A stretch of 5,625 nucleotides of DNA from JBFLVQ01 sp040758525 (GTDB lineage Bacteria > Acidobacteriota > Blastocatellia > Chloracidobacteriales > JADJPF01). Positions within the stretch are counted from its first letter, which is position 1, and the number at the start of each line of letters is the position of its first letter. The notes under the pieces were generated by a model, which worked only from the letters and a program-made list of their open reading frames with translations, did not search any database and was not told where the DNA came from. Location of the stretch: positions 1-5,625 of the forward strand of contig JBFLVQ010000635.1 of the NCBI GenBank assembly GCA_040758525.1, given 5' to 3'. Positions 5,491-5,625 of this stretch are shown here, one piece after another. Position numbers and translations under genes: made by a program.

Positions 5491-5625
5491 ATGTTATCGA
5501 GATCTGATCGCAGTAAACTTATTATCATTGCCTTGATTCTCTTTTTCTACCCATCTTCTCTTATTGCTTTTGCCACTCAGGCCGAGAAGTCTGGCAATAG
5601 TATAGAGACATTTGTAAAAGATTTT
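5491..5625 (+). CDS. N-terminus of a secreted or periplasmic protein (runs off the window)
   Basis: Only the first 45 codons are visible, all open. They encode a charged start (MLSRSDRSK), a hydrophobic core of about 15-19 residues (LIIIALILFFYPSSLIAFA, 10-28), and a plausible AFA signal peptidase I site before TQAEKSG. This is a typical Sec signal peptide, so the mature product is probably exported. The lack of a cysteine after the core argues against a lipoprotein. The mature sequence seen (about 17 residues) is too short to identify a family. The gene starts 27 bases after the methyltransferase stop and is likely in the same transcript. Confidence 0.75.
   Translation, partial: MLSRSDRSKLIIIALILFFYPSSLIAFATQAEKSGNSIETFVKDF

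Noticed and set aside
1..5625. CRISPR repeats, insertion-sequence ends, attachment sites or tandem repeats
   Set aside because: No spaced direct repeats, transposase frames or matched terminal inverted repeats were seen on reading the window.

Overview
The window is bacterial: tightly packed genes, Shine-Dalgarno-type sites before some starts, and a Sec-type signal peptide at the right edge. Base composition is moderate, roughly mid-40s % G+C by eye. I cannot assign a lineage from these genes.

Layout. Two gene groups diverge from a 98-base intergenic region (4193-4290). Leftward (minus strand) runs a two-gene operon. It starts with a Thg1-like 3'-5' RNA polymerase (3419-4192), followed 41 bases later by a very large Clp-type AAA+ protein of 1103 residues (66-3377). 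Rightward (plus strand) come a small unrecognised 90-residue protein (4291-4563), a class I SAM-dependent methyltransferase (4678-5463), and the start of a secreted or periplasmic protein that runs off the window (5491 onward).

The most interesting object is the AAA+ protein. It has two Clp-like ATPase modules behind a non-Clp N-terminus. The last ~330 residues read as a class-I peptide chain release factor of the RF2 type. The helical domain 1 (VW..PE signature) is present, as are the release-factor core (I.G..AF....ERGLH..V, then HTS) and the C-terminal tail (R.Y...S.I.DL). The SPF stop-codon motif and the whole GGQ peptidyl-hydrolysis domain are missing. The first ATPase module has lost its Walker B acids and Arg-finger pair. 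The second module has all its catalytic residues but a shortened, altered pore loop.

Working model (inference). The RF2-like tail docks the AAA+ machine on a ribosome, or on a ribosome-bound factor, without reading a stop codon or releasing peptide. The D2 motor then remodels or extracts something, and the co-transcribed Thg1-like enzyme repairs 5'-damaged tRNAs. This would be a coupled tRNA-repair and ribosome-rescue system, comparable in logic to the known pairing of the release-factor homologue PrfH with the RNA ligase RtcB. The plus-strand genes have no demonstrable link to it apart from the shared divergent promoter region.
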